Assembly (NCBI GenBank): GCA_945898105.1
Contig: CAMDHL010000106.1
Span: forward strand, 1-7,183
Length of the DNA: 7,183 nt
Source of the DNA: Comamonas sp. lk
GTDB taxonomy: Bacteria; Pseudomonadota; Gammaproteobacteria; Burkholderiales; Burkholderiaceae_C
Direction: 5' to 3'
Part shown: positions 1 through 7,033 of the stretch, piece after piece
Layout: every line of letters begins with the position of its first letter
How positions within the stretch are numbered: position 1 is the stretch's first letter
The notes under the pieces: generated by a model
The model's database searches: none
Told to the model about the DNA's origin: nothing
Seen by the model: only the letters and a program-made list of their open reading frames with translations
Position numbers and translations under genes: made by a program

Positions 1-2058
1 CCACCGGGCGATGGCCGCAACCCGCACAACAAACTGGTGTTTGACAAGGCTAGCGGGCAAGTACTAAACGCTTACCCCGAAGGCATCGCCGAGGGCTGCG
101 ACCCGGCGCTGGAAGGCCACTACACCTTGGCCGATGGGACGCGGGTGGCACCATCATTTCAGTTGCTGCGTGAGCGCGTTGCCATCTGCACGCCGCAGTG
201 GGCGTCAAGCATTACCGGCATCGCGGTCGAGCGCATCGTGGCGCTGGCCCAAGAGATGGGCCATGCGGCCTTAAAGCAGGCTTTTGAATTGCCCATTCCC
301 TGGACCGACGCCTGGGGCAAGGTGCACCCAACCACGCAGGCGCGGCCCTTGGCTTTCCATGCGATGCGCGGCCTAGCGGCGCATTCCAACGGCTTTCAGA
401 CAGTGCGCGCTTTGGCGGTGCTGATGAGCGCGCTGGGCACCATCGACGCGCCCGGCGGCTTTAGGCATAAAGCGCCTTACCCACGCCACATCGTGCCCAA
501 TTACCGCGCCTTTAATTCGCCCGAGATGATCCAGCCCAACACGCCGCTCAACGCCGCGCCCTTGGGCTTTCCGGCGCACCCCGACGAGCTGGCCATCAAC
601 CCGGATGGCTCCCCCATTCGCATTGACCATGCGTTCTCGTGGGAGCATCCGCTGTCGGCGCACGGCTTGATGCACAACGTCATCACCAATGCCACGCGCG
701 GCGACCCTTACCGCATCGACACCCTGATGATGTTTATGGCGAATATGGCCTGGAACAGCACCATGAACACCATGGCGATCCGCGAGATGCTGAACCGCAA
801 AGACGACACCGGCGAATTCATGATTCCCTTTCTGGTGGTCTGCGACGCCTTCCAAAGTGAGACGGTGGCCTTCGCCGATTTGGTCTTGCCTGACACCACG
901 TATTTGGAACGCCACGATGTAATGGGTATGCTGGACCGCCCGATCTCTGAATTTGACGGCCCTGTCGATTCAGTGCGTGTGCCCGTGGTAAAGCCGCTGG
1001 GCGAATGCAGGCCATTTCAGGAAGTGCTGATCGAGCTGGCCGGACGCATGAAGTTCCCTGCGTTTACTACGCCCGAGGGTGGCCGCAAGTTCAGCGGCTA
1101 CCCGGACTTTGTGGTGAACTTTCAGCCACAGCCGGGCATCGGTTTTTTGATGGGCTGGCGTGGCAAGAATGGCGACGAGCATTTGCGCGGCGAACCCAAT
1201 CCCAAACAATGGGAAGCCTACGAACAAAACAACTGTGTGTTCCAGTACCACATGCCTGAAAGCATGCATTTCATGCGCAACTGGAACCGCGAATACCTGG
1301 ACTTTGCCAAAGAGAAAGGCTGGCGCCAAAAGAACGACCCGGTACAACTAGCGATTTATTCCGATACCTTGCAATCCTTTCGCCTGGCCGCCCAAGGCAA
1401 GAGCGAAGGTCGCCAGCCGCCTGCGCATTTGCGCGAGCGCATCGATACCTATTTCGACCCCCTGCCCTTCTGGTACGCCCCCTTGGAAGACGCTGCTACG
1501 GACTTGGGTAGCTACCCGCTCAACGCCGTGACGCAGCGGCCTATGGCCATGTACCACTCCTGGGATTCGCAAAACGCCTGGCTCAGGCAAATCCATAGCC
1601 ACAACTACCTCAACGTAAACCCGCGCACCGCGCTGGCCGCCGGCATCGCCGACGGCGGCTGGGCCTGGGTGGAGAGCCAATGGGGCAAGGTGCGCTGCAT
1701 GGTGCGCCATAGCGAAGCGGTGGAACCCGGCACGGTGTGGACCTGGAACGCGATTGGTAAGGCCGATGGCGCCTGGCAGCTGGCCCCCGGCTCGGACGAA
1801 GCGCGCAAAGGCTTTTTGCTCAACCACCTGATTTCGGAAGAACTTCCCATGGCTGGCACCGCCAGCGGCACGGTGAGCAACTCCGACCCGATTACCGGCC
1901 AAGCCGGTTGGTACGACGTGCGCGTGCGCATACGCCCGGCTTCGCCCGATGAAGGCGGCGAGACCTTTCCGCAAATGGACAACATGCCCTCCGTCCCAGG
2001 CGTGGTGGGTAAAGCGGCGCAGGTGCTGCGCTATTTCGCAGGAGTCAAAAAATCATGA
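1..2058 (+). CDS. soeA: SoeA-like molybdopterin oxidoreductase, catalytic subunit (5' truncated)
   Basis: Frame 1 is open from the first base to the TGA at 2056-2058, giving 685 codons; the true start and the N-terminal [4Fe-4S]/Mo-binding part lie outside the window, and the in-frame GTG at 37 is not the real start. Family members are usually about 950-1000 residues, so roughly the last two thirds are here. Visible landmarks are the ADLVLPDTTYLERHD stretch (874-918), typical of the MopB catalytic core, followed by the segment MLDRPISEFDGPVDSVRVPVV, which resembles sulfite dehydrogenase SoeA proteins, and a C-terminal molybdopterin-dinucleotide-binding domain (about 1510-2000, with SHNYLNVNPRTA). 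Expected role: cytoplasmic-side oxidation of sulfite to sulfate with electrons passed to SoeB. The gene overlaps soeB by four bases and is followed by a DmsC-type anchor, matching soeABC. The family is secure; the substrate is inferred, and another sulfur or organic oxyanion substrate is possible. Confidence 0.85.
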   Translation, partial: PPGDGRNPHNKLVFDKASGQVLNAYPEGIAEGCDPALEGHYTLADGTRVAPSFQLLRERVAICTPQWASSITGIAVERIVALAQEMGHAALKQAFELPIPWTDAWGKVHPTTQARPLAFHAMRGLAAHSNGFQTVRALAVLMSALGTIDAPGGFRHKAPYPRHIVPNYRAFNSPEMIQPNTPLNAAPLGFPAHPDELAINPDGSPIRIDHAFSWEHPLSAHGLMHNVITNATRGDPYRIDTLMMFMANMAWNSTMNTMAIREMLNRKDDTGEFMIPFLVVCDAFQSETVAFADLVLPDTTYLERHDVMGMLDRPISEFDGPVDSVRVPVVKPLGECRPFQEVLIELAGRMKFPAFTTPEGGRKFSGYPDFVVNFQPQPGIGFLMGWRGKNGDEHLRGEPNPKQWEAYEQNNCVFQYHMPESMHFMRNWNREYLDFAKEKGWRQKNDPVQLAIYSDTLQSFRLAAQGKSEGRQPPAHLRERIDTYFDPLPFWYAPLEDAATDLGSYPLNAVTQRPMAMYHSWDSQNAWLRQIHSHNYLNVNPRTALAAGIADGGWAWVESQWGKVRCMVRHSEAVEPGTVWTWNAIGKADGAWQLAPGSDEARKGFLLNHLISEELPMAGTASGTVSNSDPITGQAGWYDVRVRIRPASPDEGGETFPQMDNMPSVPGVVGKAAQVLRYFAGVKKS

Positions 2059-2825
2059 TTCAGTGGCTCAAAGATATTTTGCAATCGCCACTGACCGAAG
2101 GCGCGGGTGGCGTAGCGCAGGACACATCGCCTCCAGTGCGGGTGCGCGCACGCCAGGGCGAAACACTGGCCAAACAATTGGCGTTGGTCATCGACCTGAA
2201 CGTGTGTGTGGGCTGCCAAGCGTGCGTGACGTCCTGCAAACAATGGAACACCTCGGGCAGCGCCGGGCCCTTGGCAGATTTAAACGCCTATGGCGCCAAT
2301 CCCACCGGAACTTTTTTCAACCGCGTGCAAACTTATGAGGCCGGTGAGTTCCCCGGCACGGACACTATCCATTTCCCCAAGAGCTGCCTGCATTGCGAGG
2401 ACCCACCTTGCGTGCCAGTCTGCCCCACCGGCGCTAGCTACAAGCGCGCCGAGGACGGCATCGTGCTGGTCGACTATGACAAATGCATAGGCTGCAAGTA
2501 CTGCGCATGGGCCTGCCCCTATGGTGCGCGCGAGTTAGATGAAGAGCGGCAGGTGATGACCAAGTGCACGCTGTGCGTGGATCGGGTGTACGACCCACTG
2601 CTCCCCGAAGCCGACCGCCAGCCAGCCTGTGTACAGGCGTGCCCGACTAATGCGCGCTTGTTTGGCGATATCAAAGATCCCGAAAGCGTGGTCAGCAAAG
2701 CCATTGCCGAGCGCGGCGGCTACAAGCTAATGCCCGAGTGGGACACGCAGCCGGCCAACCACTATTTGCCGCGACGCATTACGGCCGCATCCACATCGTC
2801 TATGTCAGCTGCGGAAAAGGAATAA
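2055..2825 (+). CDS. soeB: SoeB-like four-cluster [4Fe-4S] electron-transfer subunit
   Basis: 256-residue ferredoxin-like subunit of the DmsB/NrfC type that carries electrons between the molybdenum subunit and the membrane anchor. Sixteen cysteines fall in four groups: C51/C54/C57/C61 (CVGCQACVTSCK), C111/C114/C119/C123 (CLHCEDPPCVPVCP), C144/C147/C150/C154 (CIGCKYCAWACP) and C171/C174/C192/C196 (CTLC...CVQACP). This is the complete ligand set for four [4Fe-4S] clusters. No signal peptide is visible; such subunits normally travel or assemble with the catalytic subunit. The ATG at 2055 overlaps the soeA stop as ATGA, and a GGAG at 2041-2044 sits 10 nt upstream, so translation is probably coupled. 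A 40-residue N-terminal lead precedes the first cluster, and the tail (ITAASTSSMSAAEKE) is low-complexity. The general role is certain; the assignment to sulfite oxidation rests on the neighbours and overall resemblance. Confidence 0.88.
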   Translation: MIQWLKDILQSPLTEGAGGVAQDTSPPVRVRARQGETLAKQLALVIDLNVCVGCQACVTSCKQWNTSGSAGPLADLNAYGANPTGTFFNRVQTYEAGEFPGTDTIHFPKSCLHCEDPPCVPVCPTGASYKRAEDGIVLVDYDKCIGCKYCAWACPYGARELDEERQVMTKCTLCVDRVYDPLLPEADRQPACVQACPTNARLFGDIKDPESVVSKAIAERGGYKLMPEWDTQPANHYLPRRITAASTSSMSAAEKE

Positions 2826-2830
2826 GCGCC

Positions 2831-3763
2831 ATGCATCCGGCTTTTTCTATTTTGTTTTTCACCACGCTGGCTGGCGCAGCGCAGGGTTTGCTGGTGGCGC
2901 TGGCGCTGGCGCAGATCGGCGGCGTGGCCATGGAAAGTAGCTTTGTACTGCAAGCGGTTGCGCTGGGCTTGGTGCTGCTTTTGGCAGGCCTAGCCTCTTC
3001 CTTTTTACACCTGGGTCACAAGATGCGTGCGTGGCGCGCGGTGCTGATGTGGCGTACCTCCTGGATGTCGCGCGAAGTGATTGTGCTGCCGGCCTATATC
3101 GCGCTGACAGCGCTGTGGTGGCTATCGCTTTATTCTGGGGCTGAGAGCGCTTTAGCGCAGACACTCCCTTGGGCCATCGTAATAGGCGCACTACTACTTT
3201 GGTATTGCACCGCCATGATCTACGCCTGCTTGCGCTTTATCCAGGAATGGGCGCACTGGAGCACAGTGACGAATTTCATACTCATCGGCTTGGCCTCGGG
3301 CAGTGTGCTGGCTTGTGCGCTGGCGGCATCGAGTGGGCAAGCGGCCTTGCTTAGCGCACTGGCCCCCTGGGCCACATTAGCGACACTAGTGGCAGCTTTG
3401 ATACGCTGGTACAGTCTTCGCCGCAACGGCAGTTTGCGCCCCGCTTCCACGCTGCAATCGGCCACCGGCATCCAGGCCAAGCGCTTGGTGCAAAAGTCCA
3501 TGGGTATGTCAGCCGGTGCATTCAACACCCGCGAGTTTTTTCACGGAGCTAGCTTATCAGTCTTGCGTAATGTGCGCTGGGCATTTGTGTTGGGTTTGTT
3601 TGTATTGCCCTTAGGCCTGCAACTCTGTGCCCTAAGTAGCGCCACCAACTGGCCTTGGGCCTGGGCAGCGTTACTGCAAGCCCCTTCGCTGATCGCTGAG
3701 CGCTGGGTGTTTTTTGCCCAAGCCAAGCATCCGCAGAATTTGTATTACCAGGTGGTGGGCTAA
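2831..3763 (+). CDS. soeC: SoeC-like membrane anchor, DmsC family
   Basis: 310-residue polytopic membrane protein that would anchor the SoeAB module to the inner membrane and exchange electrons with quinone. About eight hydrophobic segments can be seen, near residues 6-30, 38-60, 83-103, 112-133, 146-166, 172-192, 250-268 and 274-288. The loop after segment 2 carries LHLGHKMRAWRA followed by WRTSWMSREV, and the C-terminus ends ERWVFFAQAKHPQNLYYQVVG; both are typical of DmsC-type anchors. The ATG at 2831 was chosen because it begins the conserved MHPAFSILFFTTL start and has AAGGA at 2817-2821 at a proper distance. The open frame extends upstream to 2738, but that part lies inside soeB. It is 5 nt downstream of soeB and last in the operon; a stem-loop terminator follows 25 nt after its stop. 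Confidence 0.85.
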   Translation: MHPAFSILFFTTLAGAAQGLLVALALAQIGGVAMESSFVLQAVALGLVLLLAGLASSFLHLGHKMRAWRAVLMWRTSWMSREVIVLPAYIALTALWWLSLYSGAESALAQTLPWAIVIGALLLWYCTAMIYACLRFIQEWAHWSTVTNFILIGLASGSVLACALAASSGQAALLSALAPWATLATLVAALIRWYSLRRNGSLRPASTLQSATGIQAKRLVQKSMGMSAGAFNTREFFHGASLSVLRNVRWAFVLGLFVLPLGLQLCALSSATNWPWAWAALLQAPSLIAERWVFFAQAKHPQNLYYQVVG

Positions 3764-3788
3764 TCGAATAAAGCCCTACGCACAAAGC

Positions 3789-3817
3789 AAAACGCCAACC
3801 GGAAGGTTGGCGTTTTT
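3789..3817. terminator. Bidirectional rho-independent terminator
   Basis: A perfect 10-bp stem, 3791-3800 (aacgccaacc) with 3805-3814, encloses a GGAA loop. The flanking bases 3789-3790 (AA) pair with 3815-3816 (TT). On the + strand the stem runs into TTTTT (3813-3817), ending the soeABC transcript. On the - strand it runs into TTTT, then GC, then TTT, and lies just beyond the tRNA-fMet 3' end, so it can also end the alpha-operon/tRNA transcript. Use in both directions is inferred from symmetry and position between two converging units. Confidence 0.88.
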
Positions 3818-3840
3818 ACTACAGCGCTTGGCTGTTTGAT

Positions 3841-3917
<77 letters not shown>

Positions 3918-3928
3918 GTAAGGCTTTA

Positions 3929-3934
3929 ATTATA
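3929..3934 (-). promoter_or_regulatory. Probable -10 box for tRNA-fMet
   Basis: The minus strand reads TATAAT, a perfect consensus sigma-70 -10 hexamer, in the 25-nt gap between the rplQ stop and the tRNA. The mature tRNA 5' end is 11 nt further on, which suits a start point giving a leader of about 4-6 nt. I see no good TTGACA at 16-18 nt upstream (that region is the end of rplQ and reads ACGCCT) and no extended TG motif, so the promoter is plausible but not proven. Confidence 0.5.
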
Positions 3935-3942
3935 CGCTGTTA

Positions 3943-4332
3943 TCAAACTTCAGGCGTTTCGGTGGGAGCAACTTCGGTGCGCTCAACCAATTCGACCAAG
4001 GCCATGGGCGCGTTGTCGCCGACACGGAATCCCATTTTCAAAATACGGGTGTAGCCACCGGGACGGGCCTTGAAACGCGGGCCGAGCACGTCGAACAATT
4101 TGCTCACGCTATCGCGATCGCGCAGACGATCAAAGGCTAGTCGGCGGTTCGCCACGGTCGACTCTTTGGCCAGTGTGATCATGGGTTCAACCACGCGGCG
4201 CAATTCCTTGGCCTTGGGTACCGTTGTTTTAATTGCTTCGTGCGCAATGAGCGAATTCATCATGTTGCGAAGCATGGCCAAGCGGTGTGAGCTTGTCCGA
4301 TTGAGTTTGCGTAGTCCGTGTCCGTGGCGCAT
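3943..4332 (-). CDS. rplQ: 50S ribosomal protein L17
   Basis: 129-residue protein beginning [24 protein letters not shown], the conserved start of bacterial L17, with the matching core [25 protein letters not shown] (residues 32-56) and [27 protein letters not shown] (residues 90-116). It is a structural protein of the large subunit, located near the peptide exit tunnel. The ATG at 4330-4332 has AAGGAAA at a suitable distance. The length is typical of the family, with a short acidic, Pro/Thr-rich tail ([11 protein letters not shown]). It is the last protein gene of the alpha operon, following rpoA as in most proteobacteria; tRNA-fMet comes next on the same strand. Confidence 0.98.
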   Translation of the reverse strand: MRHGHGLRKLNRTSSHRLAMLRNMMNSLIAHEAIKTTVPKAKELRRVVEPMITLAKESTVANRRLAFDRLRDRDSVSKLFDVLGPRFKARPGGYTRILKMGFRVGDNAPMALVELVERTEVAPTETPEV

Positions 4333-4418
4333 GGTAGATTTCCTTTTTTTGATTCGAAGGCAGCCGTATCAGGTACTGCCCGCAGCGCAAGGCCTTTGCA
4401 GGCCTGCAATAAAGCGAA
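4333..4418 (-). other. rpoA-rplQ spacer with two hairpins
   Basis: This 86-nt gap contains no gene. Two inverted repeats are visible. In the first, GGCC at 4391-4394 pairs with GGCC at 4401-4404 around a 6-nt loop, and can be extended to about 7 bp with one bulge. In the second, GGCAG at 4359-4363 pairs with CTGCC at 4376-4380, with an optional inner GTA/TAC. Neither is followed by a U-run on the sense RNA, so they are not intrinsic terminators. They might be processing or translation-control structures, or have no role. Confidence 0.4.
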
Positions 4419-5408
4419 TTAACGCTTATCCAAAGTGGCTGGTGGCCAAGCTTCAAGCTTCATGCCCAAAGTCAAACCGCGGGAAGCCAGAACTTCTTTG
4501 ATTTCATTGAGTGACTTGCGACCCAGGTTAGGCGTCTTGAGCAACTCGTTTTCGGTACGCTGAATGAGGTCACCGATGTAGTAAATGTTTTCTGCTTTCA
4601 GGCAGTTAGCCGAACGCACCGTGAGTTCGAGCTCGTCTACCGGGCGCAGCAGAATCGGGTCAAACTTGGCTTCGCGGCCGGCACTCGGTGCGCCAAAGCC
4701 AGGCAATTCATTGCCTTCGAGTTGGGCGAACACAGCCAATTGCTCAACCAGAATGCGGGCCGAGGAACGTACAGCGTCTTCCGCACTCACCGCGCCATTG
4801 GTCTCAATATCGACAACAAGCTTGTCCAAATCAGTGCGCTGTTCTACACGGGCGCTTTCGACCACATAGCTCACGCGCTTAACTGGGGAAAAAGAGGCAT
4901 CCAAGATCATGCGGCCAATGGACTTGGTAGGCTCGTCGCCGTGGCGGCGCATAGAGCCAGGCACATAACCACGACCTTTTTCGACCTTAATCTGCATATC
5001 GAGCTTGCCGCCGGTAGACAAATGGGCAATGACGTGATCAGGATTGATGATCTCGACGTCATGCGGCGTCTGGATATCAGAAGCGACTACCACGCCCTCA
5101 ACATCTTTGCGAAGGCTCAGCGTTACTTCGTCACGGTTGTGCAACTTAAAGACTACGCCCTTCAGGTTGAGAAGGATATTGACAACATCCTCTTGCACAC
5201 CATCAATGGAGGAGTACTCATGGAGTACGCCTGCGATAGTTACCTCCGTGGCTGCATAGCCAGGCATGGAGGACAACAGGACGCGCCGAAGCGCATTTCC
5301 CAACGTGTGGCCATAACCGCGCTCAAAAGGCTCTAAAGCGACCTTGGCCCGGTTGAGGCTGATTTGTTCAACGGTGATCGACTTGGGTTTCAACAAACTA
5401 TTCTGCAT
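4419..5408 (-). CDS. rpoA: DNA-directed RNA polymerase subunit alpha
   Basis: 329-residue alpha subunit, the scaffold for RNA polymerase assembly (N-terminal domain, about residues 1-235) and the contact point for UP elements and activators (C-terminal domain, about 249-329). The N-terminal domain shows [17 protein letters not shown] (residues 26-42) and [22 protein letters not shown]. In the C-terminal domain the known DNA-contact residues are all present at E. coli numbering: R265, N268, C269, G296, K298, S299 and E302. A GTG at 5412-5414 is also in frame, but it overlaps the ribosome-binding site; the ATG at 5406-5408 gives the family-typical MQNSLLKPK start and a 7-nt spacing. The gene sits between rpsD and rplQ, the standard alpha-operon position. 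Confidence 0.98.
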   Translation of the reverse strand: MQNSLLKPKSITVEQISLNRAKVALEPFERGYGHTLGNALRRVLLSSMPGYAATEVTIAGVLHEYSSIDGVQEDVVNILLNLKGVVFKLHNRDEVTLSLRKDVEGVVVASDIQTPHDVEIINPDHVIAHLSTGGKLDMQIKVEKGRGYVPGSMRRHGDEPTKSIGRMILDASFSPVKRVSYVVESARVEQRTDLDKLVVDIETNGAVSAEDAVRSSARILVEQLAVFAQLEGNELPGFGAPSAGREAKFDPILLRPVDELELTVRSANCLKAENIYYIGDLIQRTENELLKTPNLGRKSLNEIKEVLASRGLTLGMKLEAWPPATLDKR

Positions 5409-5512
5409 TTCCACTTCCTCTCAATACCCCTGACTCGTTACATCAGTAAGGCTGGTGAAGCACCTACACAGCAGCAATTGCCGCATAGGGACGTATTTAA
5501 CAATAAACCTAA
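5409..5512 (-). other. rpsD-rpoA spacer / rpoA leader
   Basis: About 104 nt with no gene. On the sense RNA it contains GCGGC-AATT-GCTGC (+ coordinates 5471-5484), a 5-bp hairpin with one G-U pair, and a smaller GGTG-CTT-CACC hairpin. There is no terminator-like U-run, and I find no convincing promoter. The spacer is longer than the few tens of bases usual at this junction in E. coli. A role in mRNA processing or translational control is only a possibility. Confidence 0.35.
5414..5421 (-). promoter_or_regulatory. Ribosome-binding site deciding the rpoA start
   Basis: The minus strand reads AGAGGAAG. Its AGGA core (5416-5419) is 7 nt from the ATG at 5406-5408 but only 1 nt from the in-frame GTG at 5412-5414, so the ATG is the start. 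Confidence 0.8.
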
Positions 5513-6136
5513 TTAACGCGAATACAACTCAACAATGAGTGATTCGTTGATATCGGCGCCGAACATATCGCGGTCTGGAACGTTCTTGAAAACGCCCTCG
5601 GCCTTCTCGGCATTCACATCGACCCATGAAGGGATACCCACCTGTTGGGCCAATTGAAGCGCTTCGACCACACGATTCTGCTTCTTAGACTTTTCACGCA
5701 CGGCCAGCGTATCGCCGGCCTTGACCATGTAAGACGGAATGTTCACCGATTGGCCATTGACCGTAACTGCTTTGTGTGACACCAGCTGGCGTGCTTCAGC
5801 GCGAGTAGAGCCAAAGCCCATGCGGTAGACCACATTGTCCAAGCGCGACTCGAGCAAAGACAACAGATTGGCGCCGGTGTTGCCCTTGCGGCGATCAGCC
5901 TCTTCAAAATAGCGGCGGAACTGACGCTCCAGCACACCGTACATCCGTTTGACTTTTTGCTTCTCGCGAAGCTGCAAACCGTAGTCAGAAGTACGCGCAC
6001 CGGAGGTGCGCCCATGCTGGCCGGGTTTGGAATCGAATTTGGCTTTGTCCCCAATCGCGCGACGAGCGCTCTTGAGAAACAAGTCCGTGCCTTCACGGCG
6101 TGAGAGTTTGGCCTTGGGGCCTAAATAGCGTGCCAC
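5513..6136 (-). CDS. rpsD: 30S ribosomal protein S4
   Basis: 207-residue S4, a primary 16S rRNA-binding protein that nucleates 30S body assembly and, in E. coli, represses alpha-operon translation. The start [26 protein letters not shown] is canonical. The S4 RNA-binding domain covers about residues 97-160 ([32 protein letters not shown]), and the protein ends [10 protein letters not shown]. It has no cysteines, so it is the zinc-free form. The start codon is GTG (6134-6136): no in-frame ATG exists at the conserved N-terminus, and an AGGAAG site precedes the GTG at a normal distance. It lies between rpsK and rpoA, with a structured 83-nt leader in front that may be a control element. Confidence 0.98.
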   Translation of the reverse strand: MARYLGPKAKLSRREGTDLFLKSARRAIGDKAKFDSKPGQHGRTSGARTSDYGLQLREKQKVKRMYGVLERQFRRYFEEADRRKGNTGANLLSLLESRLDNVVYRMGFGSTRAEARQLVSHKAVTVNGQSVNIPSYMVKAGDTLAVREKSKKQNRVVEALQLAQQVGIPSWVDVNAEKAEGVFKNVPDRDMFGADINESLIVELYSR

Positions 6137-6141
6137 TTGAA

Positions 6142-6147
6142 CTTCCT
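6142..6147 (-). promoter_or_regulatory. Ribosome-binding site deciding the rpsD GTG start
   Basis: The minus strand reads AGGAAG, with the AGGA core 7 nt from the GTG at 6134-6136. This supports GTG initiation at the conserved MARYLG N-terminus. Confidence 0.8.
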
Positions 6148-6161
6148 TTTTATGTCATCTG

Positions 6162-6201
6162 CCGCAATTGCTTGCGGGAGCTGCCAGCCGGGGCTGACAG
6201 C
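6162..6201 (-). promoter_or_regulatory. Tandem hairpins in the rpsD leader (possible cis-regulatory RNA)
   Basis: Two adjacent inverted repeats lie in the 83-nt rpsK-rpsD gap. In sense order, the first is GCTGTCAGCC-CC-GGCTGGCAGC (6201 to 6180), a 10-bp GC-rich stem with one G-U pair and a very tight loop. The second is CCGCAA-GCAA-TTGCGG (6177 to 6162), a 6-bp stem with a GCAA tetraloop of the GNRA class. The SD follows about 14 nt later. No U-run follows either, which argues against a terminator. The structure is seen directly; a regulatory role is inferred from S4 being the autoregulator of this operon in E. coli. A processing or mRNA-stability role is equally possible. Confidence 0.45.
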
Positions 6202-6219
6202 GGTGGGCTTTGTTGAAAA

Positions 6220-6624
6220 TCAGATACGACGGCGTTTTTGGGGACGGCAACCGTTGTGCGGTACCGGCGTCACATCTGCAATCATGTTGATGCGGATGCC
6301 CAGCGCTGCCAAAGCGCGCACCGATGATTCGCGACCGGGGCCGGGGCCCTTGATCTCGACATCGAGGTTCTTGATACCCTGCTCCAAAGCGGCGCGACCG
6401 GCCACTTCAGATGCCACCTGGGCGGCAAAGGGTGTCGATTTACGCGAGCCCTTGAAACCCTGGCCACCGGACGAAGCCCAGGACAAAGCATTGCCCTGGC
6501 GGTCGGTAATGGTAATGATGGTGTTGTTGAACGAAGCGTGCACGTGTGCGATGCCATCGGCAACGTTCTTGCGAACCTTTTTGCGCACGCGTTGTGCCGC
6601 GCTATTGGAGGGAGCTTTTGCCAT
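6220..6624 (-). CDS. rpsK: 30S ribosomal protein S11
   Basis: 134-residue S11, a protein of the 30S platform that helps form the E-site and mRNA exit region. The family hallmarks are [43 protein letters not shown] (residues 27-69) and the C-terminal signature [19 protein letters not shown]...[18 protein letters not shown] (residues 88-134). E. coli has PPKKRRV where this has PQKRRRI. The ATG at 6622-6624 follows the rpsM stop by 19 nt. Its upstream site (AAGAGAT) is weaker than those of its neighbours, so translation may depend partly on ribosomes finishing rpsM. Confidence 0.98.
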   Translation of the reverse strand: MAKAPSNSAAQRVRKKVRKNVADGIAHVHASFNNTIITITDRQGNALSWASSGGQGFKGSRKSTPFAAQVASEVAGRAALEQGIKNLDVEIKGPGPGRESSVRALAALGIRINMIADVTPVPHNGCRPQKRRRI

Positions 6625-6643
6625 AGTGATCTCTTAGTGCGTC

Positions 6644-7009
6644 TTATTTTTTCAGGGATGCAGCAGCCTTACGCGGACCTTTGCGGGTACGGGCATTGGT
6701 GCGTGTGCGCTGTCCGCGCATTGGCAAACCACGGCGATGGCGGAAACCGCGATAGCAACCGATGTCCATCAAACGCTTGATGTTCATCGTGGTCTCACGC
6801 CGCAAATCGCCTTCGATAGTGAACTGGCCAATCGCATCGCGAATTTTTTCCAGGTCACCATCGGTGAGATCTTTGATTTTTTTGGAATACGCGATGCCAC
6901 AGGCTTCGCAAATTTTGCGTGCGCGCGGACGTCCGATGCCGAAAATGGAGGTCAGTCCGATTTCCGCATGCTTGTGCGGCGGAATATTGATACCAGCGAT
7001 ACGTGCCAT
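6644..7009 (-). CDS. rpsM: 30S ribosomal protein S13
   Basis: 121-residue S13, a 30S head protein that contacts the 50S subunit and P-site tRNA. It starts [26 protein letters not shown] (helix-two-turns-helix region) and carries the S13 signature [31 protein letters not shown] (residues 84-114), with a basic C-terminal tail reaching toward the tRNA. The ATG at 7007-7009 has a good AGAGGA site at a spacing of about 6 nt. It lies 24 nt downstream of rpmJ. This is the gene whose leader carries the S4-binding pseudoknot in E. coli; the short gap here leaves little room for such a structure. Confidence 0.98.
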   Translation of the reverse strand: MARIAGINIPPHKHAEIGLTSIFGIGRPRARKICEACGIAYSKKIKDLTDGDLEKIRDAIGQFTIEGDLRRETTMNIKRLMDIGCYRGFRHRRGLPMRGQRTRTNARTRKGPRKAAASLKK

Positions 7010-7033
7010 ATTTTTCCTCTAGAACTCTAGCTA

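Noticed and set aside
373..915. 180-codon open frame on the minus strand inside soeA
   Set aside because: It lies opposite a clearly conserved coding frame, has no recognisable domain, and is rich in Arg, His, Val and Gly, as expected from antisense of GC-rich coding DNA.
1348..1974. 208-codon open frame on the minus strand inside soeA
   Set aside because: Same reason: composition-driven antisense frame opposite the molybdopterin-binding domain, with no family resemblance.
2738..2830. Longer N-terminus for soeC
   Set aside because: The extension overlaps the end of soeB in another frame; the ATG at 2831 matches the conserved DmsC-type start and has a good ribosome-binding site.
3942..3947. 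TTGATA as the -35 box of the tRNA-fMet promoter
   Set aside because: It is only about 7 nt from the TATAAT, far less than the 16-18 nt needed.
4722..5336. 204-codon open frame on the + strand opposite rpoA
   Set aside because: The rpoA frame is unmistakable and full length; the opposite frame has no known motif and no ribosome-binding context that I could support.
5412..5414. GTG as the rpoA start
   Set aside because: It overlaps the ribosome-binding site with only 1 nt of spacing; the ATG two codons later fits both spacing and family N-terminus.
6162..6201. Intrinsic terminator between rpsK and rpsD
   Set aside because: The hairpins are not followed by a U-run on the sense strand; the next bases are CAGATGACAT and then an A-rich ribosome-binding site.
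6137..6637. 166-codon open frame on the + strand across the rpsD leader and rpsK
   Set aside because: It is mainly the antisense of rpsK, with no recognisable domain. It begins beside the rpsD start, but this is explained by complementarity.
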